A stretch of 64,000 nucleotides of DNA from Macrotis lagotis. Taxonomy: Eukaryota; Chordata; Mammalia; Peramelemorphia; Peramelidae. Positions 1-10,495 of this stretch are shown piece by piece; position 1 is the first letter of the stretch, and each line of letters starts with the position of its first letter. The notes under the pieces are model-generated. The model saw only the letters and a list, made by a program, of their open reading frames with translations, was not told the DNA's origin and made no database searches. Both the position numbers and the translations under genes were made by a program. The DNA is taken from contig NC_133664.1 in assembly GCF_037893015.1 (NCBI RefSeq), positions 130,299,742-130,363,741 of the forward strand. Reading direction: 5' to 3'.

Positions 1-1550
1 ATATACTCTGATATTTGTCAAAGATGAGAATGGGAGAAATAGTTTACAAATATGGTTCAGGAGAAAGAAATGAGAAAGATCAAAGTTTTGTAGCTGTATA
101 TAAAAGCCTCATGCTTTCATTTTATGAGTTTTTTTCCAAAAAGAATTTATAGATGCTGGATATTGTAAATGACAAACAATTTCACAAAAAATGAAAATGA
201 CAACATTTTAGCATCAGAGAAAGATTTATTTTGGATATAGAAATTATCTCTGAGCTAGCTGTCTGACATAGAAAGACTCAAGATTTATAAGGGCTAAGAT
301 CTGAATTTATAATAAACAACAAGAAAAATAGTAATGAGGAAAATATATATTATATAATTAAGTTTTATCCCATGAATTATTTAAACAATTGAAAATCAAA
401 AAATGAGAAAGGTCAACAGAAATTACAACAACATGACAATAATAATTTCATCTGGAAATTAAGCCAATTTAAATTTCAACAAAGAGATCAAAAGAACTCA
501 GAAGGAATCTTAACAAACACTTGATTTACTTACCAAAGAAACATGATTGCCAAAATTTAGAGTATAAACTCTTCTGCGATTGTTGGGAGAGATTATAAAT
601 TGTATCATTTTAGAATTAGTGGAAGAAATTAAAACTCATTAGAAAGTAACTAAAATAATCTGAAAAAAACGGACAAAAAATCCAATTAAGCAGAGGTATC
701 CTAAAAGTAATAAAGGATGGCAATCTAAGACTGCAAATAGAACAAAAATAGAAAAGATTTACAGAAATTATTAGAGCAATGTTCTACATCAAAGATAATA
801 GAACATAGGTATTGTGACTCTAAATTCAATTCTCTTTCTGTGCAAGGAATTGTTCTTGGTGCTAAAGGATATTCAAAGATAAATAAGATCACATTCCTGA
901 TCTGAAAGAACTTGCAATCTAGTAATGGGGACAAAGCACAAGTGAAAGTAAAAAAAAAAAAACTCAATGAGTGCAGAGAAGACACCAAAGTGTTCTACAA
1001 GATGTGAGGAAAGAGAAATCACATTCAACTGGGACATCAACTAAGGTTTTCTAAGTTCCAATATTCAAGACTTGGAAAGGGAGTGGGGAGAGGTGATTTT
1101 GGGCAGTAAGGCAGTTGATGAGATGTCATGGTCATCAAGGTAAGAAGGGTGAATATAATGTAAAGCATGTTCTGGACCAGGCTAGAAAAAGTGGGGCCAC
1201 AAAAGTTTGTGCTTCTAACTCACTAATAAGAACTGTTTGGTTCTGGGGTGGTAGTTCCAAATCTGAATGGATTAAGATTACTCCATGAATTAAGAATAAA
1301 AATTGGTAAGAGTAAAAGATGATTGAGGTGTCAAACCTCAAGGATGACTTAGCAATATGGAAAGCATAAAGAGCAGCATGTTTTTAAGAGAGGATAATAA
1401 TTGAATTGGGTTATTAATATGTTGAGTATGAGGTATCAGTATAACATCCATAGGGGCATAGATGTTTATCCTGCAAATGGAAAGACTGGTCTGGAACTCA
1501 GGAGTGTATTCAAGAAGAAAGAAAAGTTTAAGGGAGTTAGTGTTCCACTA
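1..1550. other. upstream intergenic DNA, no gene seen
   Basis: AT-rich sequence with no convincing coding exon. A degenerate antisense L2-like patch may lie around 840-1080 (wording resembling the 'locate, aliquot, trim' style L2 3' region), but it is too decayed to delimit. The rest is unassigned. Confidence 0.5.
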
Positions 1551-1559
1551 GAGATAATA

Positions 1560-1800
1560 GCATAGCTTTCTTCAAGACTTTTCAAATCTTACCTTTTCTT
1601 GGTCTCTCCTCACTACAAGTATCTTTTCCCAGAGATTATCTCCCATTTACACTGTATATAGTTTATAAGTAGTTGTTTGCATGGTGTCTCCTTGACTAGA
1701 AAGTGAGATTCTTGTGAACAGGTACCATGTTCTTATTTGTTTTTGTGTCTCCAGTGCTGGCACATCCAAAGCACTTCACAAATCATTGTTGATTGACCAC
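1560..1800 (+). mobile_element. L2 LINE 3' end, sense
   Basis: The block reads like the classic L2 3' end: a stretch on short peptide-like pyrimidine-rich text, then ACTAGAAAGTGAGATTCTTG, then a CAGTGCTGGCAC tail. It is an old copy without visible target duplication. Confidence 0.65.
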
Positions 1801-1839
1801 ATTCTCCATTATATCAATAAAAAGTATAAAAACTAATTT

Positions 1840-2484
1840 AGACTATCCCCTGAAGGACTATAAAACTATGTTCTCTTTGACCTAACAATGCCACAACTAG
1901 ATCTATATTCCAAAAGAGATGAAAAAGAAATAGAAAAGAACCTGTATGGTCAAGGATATTTATGATAGTTTTTTCCTAGTGGCAAGGAATTGGAAATTGA
2001 AGGGATGCCTATCAGTTGGGAAATGACTGTGTGCGATTATGATAGAATCTGCTATAAGGAATGATAAGCAAGATGCCCTCAGAAAAACCTGCAAAGATTT
2101 ATATGAGCTTATGCAAAGTGAAATATGCTGTGTGTACAGTAACAGCAATATGATAGGATGATCAGCTGTGAATGACTTAGCTTTTCTCAGTCATACTGTG
2201 ACCCAAGACAACTCTGAAGGATTTATGTTAAGGAATGTTATCTGCCCCAGACAAAGATCTAACGGTGTCTGAATACAAATATAAGCATTTTTTTAAACTT
2301 TATTTTTCTTGAATTTCTTTTTTTGGGAGGGGGTATCCATGTTTTCTTTCATAATATGACTTATGGAAATGTTTGCATGACTACATATTTATAACCTTTA
2401 TCAAATTGGGTGATTTCTCAGTGAGAGGGTGGGGGTGGTTTGGGTGGGAGGAAGAAAGAGAATATGGAACTCAAAGTTTTAAAA
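1840..2484 (+). mobile_element. L1 3' end, sense
   Basis: Carries the 3' segment typical of marsupial L1, including GGCAAGGAATTGGAAATTGA and the downstream ACAGTAACAGCAAT motif. The same segment is seen at 36140-36340 in this window. No long ORF remains. The element continues into the duplicated 3' terminus at 2485-2570. Confidence 0.75.
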
Positions 2485-2570
2485 ACAAATGTTGGAAATT
2501 GTTTTTTTAGAAATAGGGAAAAACAAATGTTGAAAATTGTTTTTTTAGAAATAGGGAAAAAAATAAAATA
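2485..2570 (+). repeat. tandem duplication of the L1 3' terminus, period 38 bp
   Basis: ACAAATGTTGGAAATTG at 2485 recurs as ACAAATGTTGAAAATTG at 2523, each followed by a T-run and AGAAATAGGGAAA. The unit is therefore about 38 bp and nearly perfect, followed by an A-rich tail. Confidence 0.85.
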
Positions 2571-2575
2571 TTTGT

Positions 2576-2720
2576 GTATGCCTATATACACACATGCATA
2601 CACACATGCATACACACACATACATATATGCACATGTGCTTATATTTGTATGCATATATGTACACACATATATACATATATGTATGTACATATGTATATG
2701 TACATGTGTATATATACATA

Positions 2721-2761
<41 letters not shown>
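2576..2761. repeat. compound CA/TA/TG microsatellite
   Basis: Alternating purine-pyrimidine tract with CACATGCATA-type units grading into a pure (TA)n run that abuts the following SINE. Apparent ORFs here on both strands are artefacts of the repeat. Confidence 0.95.
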
Positions 2762-2763
<2 letters not shown>

Positions 2764-3066
2764 CAGCTAGGTGGATAGAGTACTGGCCTTGGAGTCAGGA
2801 GGACCTGATTTCAAATTTTGCCTCAGACACTTGACATTTACTCCCGGTGCGTGCCCCAAAGCATCCAGGGTGTGACCTTGGGCAAGTCACCTAACCCTGA
2901 CTACATCATATCCAGTCATTCTGATTCATATCTGGCCACTGAACCCAAATGGTTCTGGAGGAGAAAGTAAGACTGGTGACTTAGCACAGCACCCACCTCA
3001 CTCAAATCCAATTCACTGCTTGTCATGGTATCACCTTCCTTCTTTGAAAATGAAGGACAAGCATTA
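2762..3066 (+). mobile_element. marsupial SINE, long form, with foreign 31-bp patch
   Basis: It has the usual head (AGCAGCTAGGTGGATAGAG), the central CTGGAGTCAGGAGGACCTGA, and the long 3' part ending in GAATGAAGGACAA, as in the copy at 57705-57985. Between CATTTA and TGTGACCTTGGG, where other copies read CTAGC, there is a patch matching AASS exon 1 (2841-2871). The tail runs into a (TA)n tract. Confidence 0.9.
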
Positions 3067-3111
3067 TATAGATGTATATAATATACATATATTTATGTAT
3101 ATATAATATAT

Positions 3112-3172
<61 letters not shown>
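3067..3172. repeat. (TA)n microsatellite
   Basis: Nearly pure TA dinucleotides, interrupted early by TGTATA variants, directly after the SINE 3' end. Confidence 0.95.
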
Positions 3173-3175
<3 letters not shown>

Positions 3176-3747
3176 GGTTTCTAAACCTTACCAAATTCCA
3201 CTTTCTCACCTGCTTTTATTCAAAGCTCTTTGTCTAGTCACAGAGGATGTGAGTTGATGCTTTTTATGCAATTCATTTTCCCCGGGGGCTGTGGCTAGAA
3301 TCATAGATCGAGAAGGGATCTTAAAATGAATATTCAGACGTATTTCCCTTTTAGACGAGTTTCAGGCAGGTTGTAACTTTCTCCTTCATACAACGGGCAG
3401 GAACAACCCCGGGAGGCCAGGAACCAAGGCCTTCTCTCTTCCATTCCAGGGCCCTTACCTGCCTCTCTAGACCCTTCCCCCAGCAAACTGAACAACCATT
3501 TGGGGTTGGCAGTGAAGGGTGATATTTCTGCAAATCTGCCCACATTTTCGTCCAGTTACCAGGGCCTGAGGTTTCGAGTTCATTTCTATTCACGTCATTC
3601 CCAGCGTCCGTTCCACTGTGCCAGGGACTGAAACCAATCTGGTCAATAAGAACTGTATGCTCTAAGAACCGCGACCAGAGAGCAGAGCCCGCAGGTCACA
3701 GGTCCAGAAACTGAGAGGGCATGACATAACACCTGGCAGGGCCTCCG

Positions 3748-3752
3748 ATTGG
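3748..3752 (-). promoter_or_regulatory. inverted CCAAT box 1
   Basis: ATTGG within CTCCGATTGGTGGAGG, a good NF-Y-type context, about 140-230 bp upstream of the exon 1 donor. Confidence 0.55.
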
Positions 3753-3788
3753 TGGAGGAGGAAGGTTGTTCCCTTAGTGGGAGGCTTG

Positions 3789-3793
3789 ATTGG
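3789..3793 (-). promoter_or_regulatory. inverted CCAAT box 2
   Basis: ATTGG within GCTTGATTGGTCGTGG, 41 bp after the first one. Paired CCAAT boxes at roughly this spacing are common in NF-Y driven promoters. Confidence 0.55.
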
Positions 3794-3864
3794 TCGTGGC
3801 AACAAGAGGCGTGGCGTCCCACAAAAGTTCAGCAAACATCTCCTCCTCCCGGGTTTCCCCGCCT

Positions 3865-3876
3865 CCCCCCCCCCCC
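3865..3876. repeat. poly-C run (12)
   Basis: Uninterrupted C run just upstream of the inferred first exon. It could give a G-rich structure on the minus strand. Confidence 0.9.
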
Positions 3877-3889
3877 AATTTGTTCCTTT

Positions 3890-3979
3890 GAATTCCAAGG
3901 TTTCAGCGCAGAGATTAGAAACGACCGCGGGGTCTCCCGGTGCGCGCCCCAAAGCATCCAGGGTCCCAGAGCAAGCAAG
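3890..3979 (+). other. AASS: AASS exon 1, 5' UTR (start approximate)
   Basis: A strong donor, CAAGCAAG|GTAAGG, ends at 3979 inside the CpG-rich block. Human AASS also has a non-coding first exon, and the start codon here lies in the next exon. The 5' boundary is a guess. Bases 3934-3964 have a near-copy inside the SINE at 2841-2871. Confidence 0.7.
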
Positions 3980-4240
3980 GTAAGGAAGAAGTGGTCCCTG
4001 AAGCAGGGGCGGGATGAGGATGAGGTCGGGGGCGGCCTTGGAGATGCGCTTTTTAAACCTCAAGCCGGGTCTTCCAACTTCAGCCTTGAAAGAAGAAGCT
4101 GGAAAGGTTAAGCGTGGGGGACCCCTAGACTGCCCCATCTTGGCCCCCAGCTCTAGCTGCCCAAAGGGGCACATTCTCCCTTTTCACTTTATTCCGAGGG
4201 AAGGAAGTGATCGGAGGTTATAGGGGAGATGTTTCGGTAA

Positions 4241-4246
4241 CACGTG
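4241..4246. promoter_or_regulatory. CACGTG E-box
   Basis: Palindromic E-box in GGTAACACGTGGCCCGG in the CpG-rich start of intron 1. It is the kind of site bound by USF/MYC/TFEB-type bHLH-zip factors. Function is not shown. Confidence 0.4.
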
Positions 4247-4274
4247 GCCCGGTCTCTACTGCGGATGGGGTGTC

Positions 4275-4320
4275 TGTGTGTCTCTGTGTGTGTGTGTGTG
4301 TGTGTAAAAGAAAGAAAAGA

Positions 4321-4363
<43 letters not shown>

Positions 4364-4370
4364 GAGAGAG
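4275..4370. repeat. (GT)n then (GA)n microsatellites
   Basis: A GT tract ending about 4304 is followed, after an A-rich spacer, by a GA tract at about 4327-4369 at the edge of the CpG-rich region. Confidence 0.95.
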
Positions 4371-5009
4371 ATTGATTAAGTATTATAAATATTGGGATGA
4401 TAGGAGAGGTGTGGAGAAGGTTAGTGAATGCCTTTCTTCCATCCATCCTTATCTCGGTTACTTTATTTCTTTGTTTCTTGTGGGGCTGAAAATAACTTTT
4501 TCTCTTTAGTCAGTGTCTCTCCTCTTGCCTTTTTACTTTAGCTTCTTATCAGAAACATCCTGTCCATCTTGGATCCATCCCATTCTTTTTTGAGACAGGG
4601 GAGGAAATCTGGTTCTCCCTTTCTTTTCTCTCCCCCAGATCCCTTGCCCTCCACTTCCCTTTCCAGTGCTGCCCAGACCTAGGCTTTAGAGTGAAAAGAG
4701 GGAAAAAATAACAAATCCCATATAGGGTGAATGGAACTCCATCACATATACTAGAATGAGATCCAACACTTTATTGTTATTGGGCCGCATGGCACTCGGG
4801 GGTTTCAGGAACCTTGTTTCCTACCCTTTTGTTAATCTTTATATTTCACCAGGATAAATTGGAAATGGATTGAATTGATCTCTGCCCCCCCACCCCCATC
4901 CATGCTTTTCAAAACTGCTAAGCAAATCTTACAAAAGCAGAACTGGAAATTTGCCACAGACCTCTGCTTCCAAACTTTCTGCACTCCTTATTGCCCTAAG
5001 AGATCATAG

Positions 5010-5135
5010 GGTCATGGATCTATACCTGGGAGGGAATTTAGAAGTCACAAGTCTCAACTATCTCATCTAGCAAAGAATCCCTAACCCAAGGCCACAGAGG
5101 GAGAAGTGGCAGAAGTAAAATTCAAACTCCTCAAT
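5010..5135 (-). mobile_element. MIR-type SINE fragment, antisense
   Basis: Old fragment with TCATCTAGCAAAG and CCAAGGCCACAGAGGGAG, the antisense MIR core wording, then loss of the rest. Confidence 0.55.
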
Positions 5136-5139
5136 CAGG

Positions 5140-5405
5140 TTTTTAAGACCTCCCTCAGTATGGTTCCCAACTACCTTTTAAACCTATCCTGCCAACCTTC
5201 TTTGCACACTCAGTGTATTGACCAAACCAACCTTTTGTTCACCAAATGCACATAGTATTTTATTTCCTATTTATCGTGTCTGGAATTCACTCTTTTTCAG
5301 AATATTTAGTATCTTTGAAGGTGTCATTTCTTTTATAACGCTTTTCCTGATTCTACTTAGTTCTTAGTGCAAAGTCCTGCCTCTTATTATCTTAAATTTA
5401 CAAAT
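5140..5405 (+). mobile_element. L2 LINE, sense (left part)
   Basis: Text such as AAGACCTCCCTCAGTATGG, TGGAATTCACTC and CCTGATTCTAC follows the L2 3' region in order. It is continued after a MIR insertion by 5590-5680. Confidence 0.65.
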
Positions 5406-5414
5406 TTGTATGCT

Positions 5415-5560
5415 ACAGAATTTGGAAGCAAGGACTCTTTATCTGAATTTGTCACTTATTCCCTGAATGGTCTTGGATAAATTACTTAGCTTCTCTGAAC
5501 TCCAGTTTCTTCTACTAAATAAGGAGTCTGAAATAGAGGATCTTCAAATATTCTCTAAAC
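5415..5560 (+). mobile_element. MIR SINE, sense, within L2
   Basis: Core reads GGTCTTGGATAAATTACTTAGC then CTCCAGTTTCTTCTACTAAAT, a typical MIR order. It splits the L2 copy on either side, so it is the younger insertion. Confidence 0.65.
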
Positions 5561-5589
5561 TATTAATATATGACTACATTAGAATTTAA

Positions 5590-5680
5590 TTCCCTCCAGG
5601 GCAGAGATTGCTTTCATTTCTAGTCTTTTTATGCACAGTTCATTGAATGTCGTAGGTGATTAGTTGGATTGAATGCCTGC
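5590..5680 (+). mobile_element. L2 LINE 3' end, sense (right part)
   Basis: CTCCAGGGCAGAGATTG and ATGCACAGTTCATTGAATG continue the L2 3' tail broken by the MIR. Confidence 0.6.
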
Positions 5681-5929
5681 ATTCATGGATTACTTTTTAC
5701 TTATCTAGTTCATTTGAGGACAGGGGCCAGGTTATTTCTCTGGCAATTGATACTATATGAGCTGGGTAATTTCATTCTGGGTGAGACATTTTCCAATTGT
5801 CATTGTTATCTTTTACTATCATCAGACATAAAATAAAATGAAGTCATTTAGAATTCTATTTTGACTAATGGGGGTTTCTTTTATTTTTTTCTTTATTTCT
5901 GAAACATTAAAACTGATACCTTTTGGTTT

Positions 5930-6335
5930 TATATGACATTATTTTCTAAGTATATTCTCTCCTCTTCCCCCTATCCATTATTCCTTCCTTTGTCACAAAG
6001 ATGAAAAGTTCAGAAAAACAATCAACACACAAAAATATATGCATTATATTATGTTCATAATTTTACACCTATGCAATGAAGGAAGGGAGGTGTATTTTCT
6101 CATGTCTTCCTTTGGTCAAACCTTAATCTTTATACCAGCATTTACTTTTCTGTAGTGCTTTCTGATTACATTGTTTTAGCTATTATATTTGTTGTTTCCC
6201 TGAATCTATTTTCTTTACTCTGTATCAATTTGTGTAAATCTTCCCATATTTTTCTCAGTTCTTCATATTCATCATTTTTTATACTGCAGGAATATTCCAT
6301 TACATCCTTTACCAGTTTGTTCAGGTATTTCCCAG
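5930..6335 (-). mobile_element. L1 3' UTR region, antisense, decayed
   Basis: AATATTCCATTACATCCTTT and TTCAGGTATTTCCCAGTC parallel the antisense L1 wording at 33960-34100 and 36830-36900. Highly diverged. Confidence 0.55.
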
Positions 6336-6389
6336 TCTATGGGTGAGACAGGGAGGAGGCAAAAACTGGCCCCATCTACCTCCCTGCAG

Positions 6390-7700
6390 AAACAAACTAG
6401 AATGCATGTTAGCTTTCTTTCCCTTATTCCAGGAATGTCCTTCTGCTTTGAAGTTATCATCCATCTCTGGTCAGAAGCAGATAGGTTCAGCTTTTGGGCA
6501 TCTGCCTATCTCATCTACATATCAGTCCCAGCTGTTCCTAACCAGAGCATGGATTTGGAGTTGGAAGGGACCTTTTCATCTATCCTCAAACCTGCCATGG
6601 CTCCCTTCCCCCCCCCCCCCCCGAGAATCTTGCCCTCATATTTTACTGAAAAATAATCGAGGCCATTTGCTGAGAGTTCCCTCATCTCTCCTCCTCTTGT
6701 CAAATTAGGCAGATGACTTCTGCCATTATTTCTTCCTTCACCACCAACTTGCATAATAAGATAGATGACCCTTCTCCTTGCCAAGGCAAACCCCTCTAGA
6801 TGTACAAATTATCCAATTCCATCCCATCCTCTCTATCAGATTGTTCTGTCATCTCCATTCTCTCAAAGATTTCCAGTCTCTCCCTGTCTTGTGATTACTT
6901 CCTGACTGCCTACAAATATGCCCAAGTCTCCCCTATGCTCAAAAAAAATATAATAGGTATCATCAGATTTGTGTCCTCCCTTGGTAACTAAACTCTTAGA
7001 GAAAGCTATCTATAATAGGTTCTTCCACTTTCTTTCTCACTCTCTTCTTAATTATAGAGAAGCATTCCATCTTATCCTTCTACTGAAACTGCTCTCTCCA
7101 ATGTTACTAGATTCCTTAGTTACCAAACCTTTTCTCAATCCTTATCTTTGACCTCTCTGCAACCTCTAACGCTTGATCACCTTCTTCTCCCTGACACTCT
7201 CCAGGTTTTCATGACACCACTCTCTCCTAGCACTCCTCTACCTATCTAACCTTTCTTCTTACTTCACTGGATCTTTATCCAGGTCATGTCTATTTTCTGG
7301 GGTTTTGTCGTGGGCCACCTTTTTTCTTTCTCTATGTTATTTCATTTGGTAATATCATTGACACTAATGGATTCTGTTATCATTTCTATTATGATTCCCG
7401 AATCTACTTATCCAATCCTAACATTTCTCCCAACATCCAGTCTTGCATTTCCAGTTGTTTATTAGATATATTGAACTGGATATCCTCTAGACATCTTATA
7501 CTCAACATGTCCAAAATTGCATTCATTATCTCCCTCTCAAAAAAAAAATTCTCCCCCTTGTTAACTTCATTATTGTTGTTGAGGTTAAAACCGCCCTCCA
7601 TAGTCATTCAGGTTCAAAGATTAGGTTTGATATTCAATTCTTCATTTTCTCTCACATCTTGTATCACATCATTCATAAAGTGCTATAATATTATAGTTAA
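6390..7700 (+). mobile_element. L2/CR1-type LINE, sense, with decayed reverse transcriptase frame
   Basis: Fragments of frame are visible: a LLEKAIYNRF piece near 7000 and NMSKIAFIISL...VIQVQRLGLIF near 7500-7660, which match the order of the L2 reverse transcriptase C-terminal region. Stops and frame changes interrupt it, so it is a dead copy. A poly-C run at 6608-6622 sits in its left part, where the assignment is less sure. Confidence 0.65.
6608..6622. repeat. poly-C run (15)
   Basis: Uninterrupted C run. Confidence 0.95.
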
Positions 7701-7859
7701 GACCTAACTTTGGGTGGTGGGTTCTGTAGTCTTAATGAAACTGTTTGGAGAATGATACCATGGGAGCCAAACTGGGGAAGTTGATATGGGTAATGGCACA
7801 GACAGTAAGAATATGTACCAATTAAACAAGTTTTTATGAACAATCTACTATGTGCCAGA

Positions 7860-7990
7860 GACAGCTCTCTTTCAAAAACTTAAAGCAAGGAGGACAAGAA
7901 TTCAAATCTTCCTCTGAATTTACTGGTAGTGTAGCTCTGGGAAGGCCATTCAATCTCTCAGGTCCATTTCCAAAATCTAAATCTCAAAGA
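7860..7990 (+). mobile_element. MIR/SINE fragment, sense, decayed
   Basis: AGGAGGACAAGAATTCAAATC followed by GTAGCTCTGGGAAGGCCATTCA resembles the SINE core with heavy divergence. Confidence 0.45.
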
Positions 7991-7999
7991 AGGGGCAGA

Positions 8000-9200
8000 T
8001 CTGCAGTGGTCCTCTCTCAGTCTAAGGCTGAGGAAAATAATCAGAATCCCTCCTCATTGGATTGTGCTTCCCTTCCTCATTCCCATTGCCTACATTTGGG
8101 GATAATGAATGAATGGCAGCTGGCCATGTAATGACATCTTAAATAGCATAGAAACCGAAAGTAGAAAGGTTCCATATCCTGCTGCTTTAACTAGCTCAAG
8201 AAAGAACCAACAATAAGAACATCTTGGGGAAAGGCGGTAGGTTTTCTAAATTCTCTTCATCCCTCTTTTTGACTTCTACCTTCAGTTACCCCCCCGCCAA
8301 GGTCCTAGTCCATGCTTGTCTCTGCCTAGGCTTCCTAGTACATCTAATCTGATCTCTGCCCCAGAGTTCCCAGGAGTTGAAAAGGTTCTCCTGGCAGCAT
8401 GGATACTGAGCAGTTAGCCTTTCTTTCCTCATCTGGCTAATCTAACCATATGGACTTCTTGGAGGAAGTCCTCACTCTCCTCACCCTAATGGGAATGGAA
8501 GGAAATCCCAACCCTTTAGACTGTTTAATCCTCTAATTCTTGTAATCTGGAGGAGAAACTATATGTAAATGTCTATATGTAGAAATGGATGGCTATTGCA
8601 AAATAAATTGTGAGTTTGGGTTTGAAAATGAAAACTATGAAACATGGGGGAGGGGAATCAGCAAAATCCTCCTTAGGAAATACCATTTGAGCATATGAAT
8701 TTGCAAATGAATGAATGTTGAAAAACCAAGCATGTAATTTGAAAAATAAAATAAAATATCAATTAAAAAAGAGATAACACTTGAGCTGAGTCTTGTAAAG
8801 AACTGGGGTGGGGGAGGGGAGAAAATTTCATACTTGGGGGATATCCTGTGAAAGGGATGAAAGTGGGAGATGGAATGTCCTGTAGGGGACAGAAAAATGG
8901 CCAATTTGTCTGGAATTTAGAATGCAACAGGGGTGATGAAATTAGCCTGGAAAAATATGTTGGAAATACAGTGCAATCTTTGGGGCTAATGTGGAGCCAC
9001 TGCAGCTTGGGAAAGAGAAGTTTTGACTTAGAAGGATCCTTGCATTAGGAATATCAAGTAGCTTGATGTTATCATAGATTCTGAGTGATATTTCTTGTAT
9101 AACCCCGCCCCCCCCCCCCCCCCCCCCCCCCCCCCGCTTGTGCCTCTGACACTGCAACCACCCTGGTGCAGGCCCTCACTATCTTGCTTTTGACTTTTGC
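8000..9200. other. AASS: intron 1 stretch, mostly unassigned
   Basis: No exon seen. The 8690-8770 part (AATGTTGAAAAACC then AAATAAAATAAAAT) may be a worn sense L1 3' end. A 28-base poly-C run lies at 9108-9135. The rest is unassigned. Confidence 0.5.
9108..9135. repeat. poly-C run (28)
   Basis: Longest C homopolymer in the window, flanked by AACCCCG and GCTTGTG. It produces false glycine-rich ORFs on the minus strand. Confidence 0.95.
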
Positions 9201-9204
9201 AAGT

Positions 9205-9460
9205 TGGTCTATCCACATTCTTAATTCATCTCTATCCAGCAGTCATGTACATCTTCCTAAAGATCAGAACTGACCACATCATGCCCTGCTGTATTCAATA
9301 GACTCCAGTGGATTATCATTATCTTGAAGATCATTTGTAAACTCCTCTGCTTGACTGTTAGTTAAAGTCTCTCATAACCTGGTCCTTTTTTATCTTAACA
9401 GTCTTCCTACACTTTATTCTATTTATTCTCTAATTTACTTGCTGTGCTGACATGCCAATT
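9205..9460 (+). mobile_element. L2 LINE 3' region, sense
   Basis: CTTCCTAAAGATCAGAACTG, GACTCCAGTGGATTATC and CTCATAACCTGGTCCTT follow the standard L2 order (hospital-like CACATCATGCCCTGCT included). Confidence 0.75.
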
Positions 9461-10150
9461 CATTATTTGTGAAGTGCCTGTTGTGTGCCAGGCCCACTGA
9501 GCCTGGGGAAACAAAAAGGCAAAAAAAAAAAGCAGTGTCTGTCTTCAAGGAGTTTACAATCTAATGGGGCAGACAACATACAAACACATTCAGACAAAGC
9601 AAGCTATATACAATATAAATGGGAAATGAGAGGAAAGACTGAAATTAAGAGGGACTGAGGAAGACTTCTTGTAGGTGGGATTTTAATTGGCATTTAAAGG
9701 AAACCAGAGAGGTCAATAGTTGAAGAGAGGAAAGTAGAGCATTACAGACATGGTAGATAGCCAGAGACAACTCTTGGAGCAAGAAATGAGCTTCTTGTTC
9801 CTGGAACAGCCAGAAGGCTAATGTCAATGGAGTGAAGAGAATATGTTGGGGGGAGAAAGGTATAAGAAGACTGGAAATATATCAGGGAGTAGGTTATGAA
9901 GAGTTTTGTATGCCAGATCATTTTATATTTGTTCCTGGAGACAATAGGAAGCTATTGGAGTTTACTGAGGAGGAGATGACATGATCAGATCTGCATTTTA
10001 CATTTTGGTGGTTGAATGAATAATGAATTGGAATGAGGAAGGGATTTGAGGCAGGCAGCCCCATCAGCAGGTTATTGAAAAAATCCAGGTGTAAGGTGAT
10101 GGGGTCTTGTACCAGAGTGGTGTCAGTGTCAGAGGAGAGAAGGGGATAAC
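9461..10150 (-). mobile_element. L2-related LINE, antisense
   Basis: Begins with the reverse complement of an L2 3' end (TGTGTGCCAGGCCCACTGAG, then TTCAAGGAGTTTACAATCT) and continues with AGGAAGACTTCTTGTAGGTG and GTGTCAGAGGAGAGAAGG. Shorter copies of the same element occur at 13455, 16040, 23925 and 61070. Confidence 0.65.
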
Positions 10151-10184
10151 ACTGGTTACCCTACTATTACTCCATATATTTTCA

Positions 10185-10495
10185 CTTACTGTTTTCCATA
10201 CCTGGAACTTGGACCCTTCTTGTCTCTGCCTCCTGATTTCTTTTGATTCTTTTAAGTTTCAACCAAAATCCTGCCTCTTGTAAGAAACCTTCTTTCAGAA
10301 TCTTAGAGCTTTCCCTCTGAGACTACCCCTGATCCAGCCTGTAGGTATCTTTACATACATAATTGTTTGCATGATGCCTCCCCCTTTGGAATAGGAGCTC
10401 CCAGAGATGCTGGATTGTTTTTACCTCCCCCTCACTTCATATCCCCAGTATTTAACATAGTGTTTGGCACAGGCTTAATAAATTGTAGTTGACTA
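10185..10495 (+). mobile_element. L2 LINE 3' end, sense
   Basis: CCAAAATCCTGCCTCTTG, then ACTACCCCTGATCCAGCC, then TAGTGTTTGGCACAGG and a TTAATAAAT end. Confidence 0.75.

Larger units (their letters stand above)
3540..4270 (+). promoter_or_regulatory. AASS: CpG-rich AASS promoter region
   Basis: CpG dinucleotides are frequent here and rare elsewhere in the window. The stretch spans the inferred first exon and holds inverted CCAAT boxes, a GGCGTGGCG GC-box-like element near 3808 and GGGGCGGG near 4006-4013. No TATA box was seen at a sensible distance. This is a CpG-island promoter of housekeeping type. The exact transcription start cannot be set from sequence. Confidence 0.8.

Noticed and set aside
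2762..2840. tRNA-like heads of the SINEs as tRNA genes
   Set aside because: They are diverged repeats present in dozens of copies, without a foldable intact tRNA.
3662..4174. 170-codon minus-strand ORF over the promoter
   Set aside because: GC-rich island sequence keeps frames open by chance; no similarity was recognised and it overlaps the CpG-rich promoter and exon 1. A divergent non-coding transcript is possible but not shown.
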